NCBI RefSeq assembly: GCF_015751905.1
Contig: NZ_JADOUF010000001.1
Span: 6,014,001 to 6,078,000 of the forward strand
Length of the DNA stretch: 64,000 nt
Direction: 5' to 3'
Origin: Longispora fulva
Lineage (GTDB): Bacteria; Actinomycetota; Actinomycetes; Mycobacteriales; Micromonosporaceae
Shown: positions 60,514 to 64,000 of the stretch, piece after piece
Layout of the letters: each line of letters begins with the position of its first letter
Numbering within the stretch: the stretch's first letter is position 1
Notes under the pieces: generated by a model
Databases searched by the model: none
The model's input: only the letters and a program-made list of their open reading frames with translations
What the model was told of the DNA's origin: nothing
Translations under genes and position numbers: made by a program

Positions 60514-61674
60514 GTGTCCCAAGAGGACGGCAGGCAGTTCCGGCCCAACCTCGTGCTCATCGACCATCGGCGGCGACGTGGATGGGAGTCACGCCGCAAA
60601 GCCGCACGGGAGCTTCACAGGCTCGGGCAAAAGCACGGCATACGCGAGACTCCGGCGCTTGAGTCGATCGAGAAGGCAATGTACCGGCATGAGACGGGAC
60701 GTGCGGCAATCACGGACCCGGTTTACCGCCAGCTCTATTGCCTCGCGTACGACGCAACGCCGCATGACCTCTTCGGCGCGTTTGAGGCAGTCGAGGACAG
60801 TCGCGACCACTTTGTCGTACGCTCCCACAAGTTCATCCCGACATTCGTGGGGACAGAGGCTGTCGTACGCCTCATTGCAGATCTGGATTTGACCCCACAG
60901 TTGGGCCAGTGGACAGACTGCCACTCAACTAGTGTCGAGCATCCGGGCGGGCCATGCGACATGTATGCGTGGCCATTCGGAGTGGTGATCTACCATCTCG
61001 TGGAAGAACTAGAGTTCCCAAACGTCGCAGCACTCGCCGTGTGGCGGCAAGCGTCGTACCGAGACAATATGTTGTGGACAAGCGATGACCTTGAGGCGCA
61101 CCTGGGAACGCCGCACCCGGCGTCATACATCCTTGGTGCCTATTGGATGGTCAAACCTCTTTGGTCGGGTGGATTGCTCGACACGGCACTGCGCATCCTG
61201 TGTACGCCGAAGGTCCTACTCAGGCGGGACTCCGACGGAGACGGCACGCTTGGGCATGCCGAGCTGGTCGAACGTAGCCTGATGGCCGAGGGGTACGAGC
61301 ATGGCGAGATCGTTGACTTTGGAATCAAGGGCGTCTCGTCGGGCTATGCCTCGTGGTCGGGAGTGGTCTACTACCCGACAGCGCCGGACCGAGCACTGAC
61401 CGAGGGTGAGTTTGTAGCATGTGAACTGGCGACTCAATCCCTGTGGGCTTATTGTGAATTTCTCAATAGTCAGATTGAAGCCGGGCGTGATCCCGTCGTT
61501 CCACCTGAGTACGGTTGGCGGTTCCTGAGGGGAATGCGTTCACGAATGACAACCCCAAGGCCGCGAGAGACCGGACAGCATCGCTCTTTGCGGAACGCAG
61601 TATTGCAAACCAGTGATCTTGTGCCCCACCTCGCGCAGGCAATCGAGACGCTTCGCGAATTGAACGAAGGATGA
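60514..61674 (+). CDS. HTH-type protein with a large unrecognised C-terminal domain (element cargo)
   Basis: This is a 386-aa protein. Residues about 5-85 have an XRE-like helical region (RKAARELHRLGQKHGI; AMYRHETGRAAITDPVYRQL). The remaining 300 residues form an unassigned domain with HSTSVEHPGGPCDMYAWPFG, VIYHLVEELEFP and MVKPLWSGGLL. Codon use is less GC3-biased than in the chromosome (AAA, ATA and TTT codons occur), consistent with recent acquisition. It ends 4 bp before the hydrolase gene. GTG 60514 is chosen for its GGAAGG site; GTG 60487 is possible. Confidence 0.7.
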   Translation: MSQEDGRQFRPNLVLIDHRRRRGWESRRKAARELHRLGQKHGIRETPALESIEKAMYRHETGRAAITDPVYRQLYCLAYDATPHDLFGAFEAVEDSRDHFVVRSHKFIPTFVGTEAVVRLIADLDLTPQLGQWTDCHSTSVEHPGGPCDMYAWPFGVVIYHLVEELEFPNVAALAVWRQASYRDNMLWTSDDLEAHLGTPHPASYILGAYWMVKPLWSGGLLDTALRILCTPKVLLRRDSDGDGTLGHAELVERSLMAEGYEHGEIVDFGIKGVSSGYASWSGVVYYPTAPDRALTEGEFVACELATQSLWAYCEFLNSQIEAGRDPVVPPEYGWRFLRGMRSRMTTPRPRETGQHRSLRNAVLQTSDLVPHLAQAIETLRELNEG

Positions 61675-61678
61675 TGGA

Positions 61679-62224
61679 ATGAGCCCCGTTCTGATCGTCG
61701 TAGACATGCAAAACGGTTTCGTTCGTGAGAAGTCAGCGCATGTTGTGCCGAAGGTTGTGGATCTCGTGGACCGCTGGCAGGCAGCCGGCGGCGACACGCT
61801 CTTTACGCGGTACATCAACTATCCGGGCAGCCCGTTCGAGCGGCTGATTAACTGGAGCAAGCTACAAACTCAGCCCGAAATCGACTTCGTGCCGGAGTTG
61901 ACACAGTACGTGGCCCGAGCGACGGCGGTCCTCGACAAGCCGATCTACACCCCGTTCACCGAGGAAGGCGCGTCCCTGATCCAGCGCCACGGCTGGACGG
62001 ACTTGTACATCTGTGGGCTGGCCACCGAGAGCTGCGTCCTGAAGACAGCCGTGGACGCGTTTGAACGCGACCTGACCCCTTGGATCATCGAGGACGCGTC
62101 GGGCAGTCACGCGGGCCAAGAGGCTCATGACGCAGGGGTGCTTGTCGCCGGTCGGTTCATCGGTCGAGGGCAGATCATCGACATGGCACGTGTCCCCGCC
62201 GGACTGCTGGCAGCGAAGCGTTGA
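61679..62224 (+). CDS. Isochorismatase-family cysteine hydrolase
   Basis: This 181-aa soluble enzyme has catalytic triad residues Asp in LIVVDMQNGFV (about 9), Lys in LDKPIYTPF (about 84) and Cys in GLATESCVL (about 119). It is of the nicotinamidase/isochorismatase fold. The substrate is unknown; candidates are small amides or pyrimidine-type compounds. GAAGG precedes the ATG. It is tightly linked to the HTH gene upstream and probably forms its cognate metabolic partner. It is the last gene before attR. Confidence 0.85.
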   Translation: MSPVLIVVDMQNGFVREKSAHVVPKVVDLVDRWQAAGGDTLFTRYINYPGSPFERLINWSKLQTQPEIDFVPELTQYVARATAVLDKPIYTPFTEEGASLIQRHGWTDLYICGLATESCVLKTAVDAFERDLTPWIIEDASGSHAGQEAHDAGVLVAGRFIGRGQIIDMARVPAGLLAAKR

Positions 62225-62232
62225 TCGGCGCG

Positions 62233-62257
62233 GGGAGAAAACCGGGAGAGGATCTTG
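62233..62257 (+). repeat. Right copy of the 25-bp end repeat (possible integrase arm site)
   Basis: It matches 50193-50217 at 22 of 25 bases, same orientation, and lies about 100 bp inside attR. Confidence 0.55.
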
Positions 62258-62356
62258 GCGCGAACCGCTCTGGCAGCCTACGTAGACCGATCCATACCAA
62301 CGCTTTGACCTGCGCGTTTATCCCGAACAGCAGGTGATCAAGGTGCCCGGACGTTC

Positions 62357-62401
62357 TTCGGGACGTAGAGGCCGTCGGTTCAAATCCGGCTACCCCGACA
62401 G
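62357..62401 (+). repeat. attR: 45-bp direct repeat
   Basis: This exact copy of 50078-50122 is the original 3' half of the tRNA-Pro gene, now cut off from its 5' half. Confidence 0.95.
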
Positions 62402-62403
62402 AA

Positions 62404-62442
62404 CGGAAGGCCAGGTCAGAGATTCTCTGACCTGGCCTTCCG
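62404..62442 (+). terminator. Chromosomal tRNA-Pro terminator next to attR
   Basis: An 18-bp stem (62404-62421 with 62425-62442) has a 3-nt loop. It is the ancestral terminator of the tRNA, displaced 12 kb by the element. Confidence 0.8.
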
Positions 62443-62490
62443 CGTTACCGGGGATCCGAGGACCATTCACCATCACGGCACGAAAACGGG

Positions 62491-62970
62491 ATGGCGGACC
62501 ATGGCCCCTGGCCTCAGCCTTGGGAAGTGACTTACCAAGACAGTCCGGCCGGCCCCGCCTACGGCGCGCCCCCCGCGAAGAAGTCGAACAAGACACTCCT
62601 CATCGTGCTGGCCGTCGTTGGCGGGCTACTCCTGCTGTGCTGCGTCGGCGGCATCATCGCCGTGGTCGTCGGTGGTAACGAGGTCAAGAAGAAGGTCACC
62701 GCCAGCCACCAGGTCAGGTTCGAGGTCACCTCGACCGAGGCCGGCAGCGTGTCGGTGACCTATCTGGCGGGCACCACGACCGCCACGCTCTCCGACGAGG
62801 CGCTGCCCTTCTCGAAGACGATCACGATGAAGGAGTCGTTCGGCATCGTCAGCGTCAACGCCTCGGCGGCATCCGGGCGGATGAGCTGCAAGCTGTTCGT
62901 GGACGGCAAGGAGGTCAACAGCAACGAGAGCGACCTGATGGTCGACTGCGTGGCAACGGTCACACCGTAG
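62491..62970 (+). CDS. MmpS-like membrane-anchored protein
   Basis: This is a 159-aa protein with a Pro-rich N-terminus, one transmembrane helix (TLLIVLAVVGGLLLLCCVGG) and an extracytoplasmic beta-sandwich (QVRFEVTSTEAGSVSVTYLA; ATLSDEALPFSKTITMKESF), similar to MmpS/DUF4352-like actinobacterial proteins. No catalytic residue was identified. It lies just outside attR and belongs to the chromosome. Start is ATG 62491. Confidence 0.76.
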   Translation: MADHGPWPQPWEVTYQDSPAGPAYGAPPAKKSNKTLLIVLAVVGGLLLLCCVGGIIAVVVGGNEVKKKVTASHQVRFEVTSTEAGSVSVTYLAGTTTATLSDEALPFSKTITMKESFGIVSVNASAASGRMSCKLFVDGKEVNSNESDLMVDCVATVTP

Positions 62971-63058
62971 GTCGATTATTCAGCCGGCAGGCGAGGGGTC
63001 GGCGGACCGTGCTCTCGCCTGGCGGCTCTCACGGTGGCGGGAGAACCGGGGCTCGACG

Positions 63059-63244
63059 TCAGTCGACCTGCCGCGTTGGGCGGCTGGTCGCAGGGGTCGG
63101 GCTGCGGTCGAACCCAAGGACGGCCGCGTAGGCGTCGGCCAGGTGGTGGATGGTCGAAGGATCGCGTGTGCCGGCCGCCATGTCCGCGATCTTCCTCAGA
63201 AGCGCGAGTTTCGCCGCGTCCGCGGCTTCAGTCAGATTCGCCAT
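63059..63244 (-). CDS. Small helical hypothetical protein
   Basis: This is a 61-aa protein with a helical first half (LTEAADAAKLALLRKIADMA) and a disordered tail (SPTPATSRPTRQVD). Codon use is normal for the region, and the start ATG lies in an otherwise empty gap. No family is recognised. It may be expressed but is uncertain. Confidence 0.45.
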   Translation of the reverse strand: MANLTEAADAAKLALLRKIADMAAGTRDPSTIHHLADAYAAVLGFDRSPTPATSRPTRQVD

Positions 63245-63371
63245 GCACTCAGCGTAACCTCAAGGTCACCCTGCTGGCGGCGCTGTCCGGAGTGGCCGGT
63301 GCCGCCGTCGCCCTGGCGCGGGTCGGCTGCCGCGCCCCCGGCTCCGCGGGAGGCACGACAGCCCATGGAAA

Positions 63372-63551
63372 CTACTGGAACTTCGCCTTCAGGTCTTCGA
63401 CCTTCTCCTTGATCGCGTCGCCGGCCTGTTCCAGCTTGCCTTTGGCCTGGTCGCCGACACCCTCAGCGCGCAGCTTGTCGTCGCCGGTCAGCTCGCCGAG
63501 CTTCTCCTTGGTCTTGCCGACCAGTTCGTCCTTCTTGCCCTCGAAACCCAT
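63372..63551 (-). CDS. CsbD-family stress-response protein
   Basis: This is a 59-aa hydrophilic helical protein with three internal CsbD-type repeats (GKKDELVGKTKEKLGELTGD; AEGVGDQAKGKLEQAGDAIK). CsbD proteins are general-stress genes in many bacteria, with unclear function. AAGGGAG precedes the ATG. Length fits the family. Confidence 0.9.
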   Translation of the reverse strand: MGFEGKKDELVGKTKEKLGELTGDDKLRAEGVGDQAKGKLEQAGDAIKEKVEDLKAKFQ

Positions 63552-63674
63552 GTCCAGCTCCCTTCCTAGCGTGCCTACGGGTTACCCGGCGCTTCCGGTG
63601 ACCAAACCCTGGTGTGGGCCAGCCAACAGTGCCTGACTGGTCAGATTCCCAGTATCGAGAGATAGCTTGTCGGG

Positions 63675-64000
63675 GTGCCCCGCCGATACTTTGTGCTGCT
63701 CGGATGGCTGTCAGCCTTCGCGCCGCTGTCCATGGACATGTACCTCCCGGCCCTGCCAGCCCTGGGCCGGGAGTTCGGGGCGCCCGCGGCCGACGTGCAG
63801 CTCACCCTCACGGCGTGCCTGATCGGCCTCGCGGTCGGGCAGCTCGTCGCCGGCCCGCTCAGCGACCGGCTCGGCCGGAAGATCCCGCTCCTGACCGGGC
63901 TCGCCGTCTACGCCCTGGCGTCCCTGGCCTGCGCCGTGGCGAACAACGTCGAGGTCCTGATCGGGATGCGGCTCCTCCAGGGGCTCGCCGGAGCGGCCGG
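63675..64000 (+). CDS. Bcr/CflA-family multidrug efflux MFS transporter, N-terminal part (3' end outside window)
   Basis: The visible 108 residues cover three transmembrane helices. The family signature PLSMDMYLPALPALGREFG (first helix and loop), LTLTACLIGLAVGQLVAGP and the motif A LSDRLGRKIPLL are those of the Bcr/CflA subfamily of MFS exporters. It runs off the end of the window. GTG 63675 has a weak GGGG site; regulation is not visible. Confidence 0.9.
   Translation, partial: MPRRYFVLLGWLSAFAPLSMDMYLPALPALGREFGAPAADVQLTLTACLIGLAVGQLVAGPLSDRLGRKIPLLTGLAVYALASLACAVANNVEVLIGMRLLQGLAGAA

Larger units (their letters stand above)
50078..62401. mobile_element. AICE-type integrated element in tRNA-Pro
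   Basis: A perfect 45-bp direct repeat flanks 12.3 kb holding integrase, excisionase, a DUF3631 ATPase with an iteron-like cluster, an FtsK/TraSA-type pump, spread-like small genes, a GntR regulator and cargo genes. This set and the tRNA target match actinomycete integrative and conjugative elements (the pSAM2 type). No rolling-circle RepSA gene was recognised. The element looks intact; no frameshift was seen in its genes. Confidence 0.88.

Noticed and set aside
1-64000. CRISPR array
   Set aside because: No regularly spaced identical repeats with unique spacers; the repeat clusters seen are short operator or iteron types.
1-64000. Insertion sequences or transposases
   Set aside because: No transposase domain was seen; the only mobile element recognised is the tRNA-integrated one.

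Overview
The window is high-GC actinobacterial DNA. Its gene content (immune inhibitor A-type M6 protease, AfsR/SARP regulator, WhiB, an ESX locus, DUF397/Scr1 regulators, a tRNA-borne integrative element) suggests a filamentous actinomycete, most likely Micromonosporaceae. That placement is an inference from gene content and order, not from a marker gene.

Layout. (1) 1-5.5 kb: the 3' end of a secreted 5'-nucleotidase, a secreted M6 metalloprotease, an NhaA antiporter and an epoxide-hydrolase-like protein. (2) 5.5-29.5 kb: a type VII (ESX) secretion locus fronted by a large AfsR/SARP-NB-ARC-TPR regulator. It holds eccB, eccC (one 1291-aa three-ATPase protein), eccD, eccE, two mycosin proteases, a WXG100 pair, an SseB-like protein, a papain-fold (C39-like) cysteine peptidase candidate, and two WXG-like/proline-rich proteins. 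A DUF1023 hydrolase with a small WXG-like partner closes it. A small islet (hydrolase remnant, DUF397, frameshifted Scr1-type regulator, short DVSGVSGTG protein) interrupts the locus between eccE and eccD. (3) 29.5-50 kb: a conserved housekeeping block matching in order the M. tuberculosis Rv3670-Rv3683 region: marP, CoA-type NUDIX, a relic of the TlpA/thioredoxin gene, nth, crp, MBL hydrolase, RidA, DUF4177, two Get3/ArsA ATPases, whiB, ponA2-like PBP and metallophosphoesterase. Additions here are capA, a Gfo/Idh oxidoreductase, a WXG-like protein, cbiZ, a cyclase-ATPase-TPR protein and yqeY.

(4) 50.1-62.4 kb: a 12.3-kb integrated element of the AICE (actinomycete integrative and conjugative element) type, in the 3' end of a tRNA-Pro(CGG) gene. 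It is bounded by a perfect 45-bp direct repeat. It carries a tyrosine integrase with an embedded LacI-type HTH, an excisionase, a DUF3631 ATPase beside an iteron-like repeat cluster, an FtsK/TraSA-type DNA pump, a chain of tiny overlapping transfer/spread genes, a GntR repressor, and two cargo genes (HTH protein plus isochorismatase-family hydrolase). (5) 62.4-64 kb: chromosomal flank with an MmpS-like membrane protein, CsbD and the start of a Bcr/CflA drug exporter.

Working together: the SARP protein has 11-bp-spaced heptamers just upstream of its own start and may govern itself or the ESX locus. EccB/C/D/E with the mycosins would export the WXG100 proteins. Crp is convergent with a class III cyclase-domain protein, suggesting a local cAMP link. 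The mobile element has several separate palindromic or repeated operator-like clusters, one upstream of each major transcription unit.
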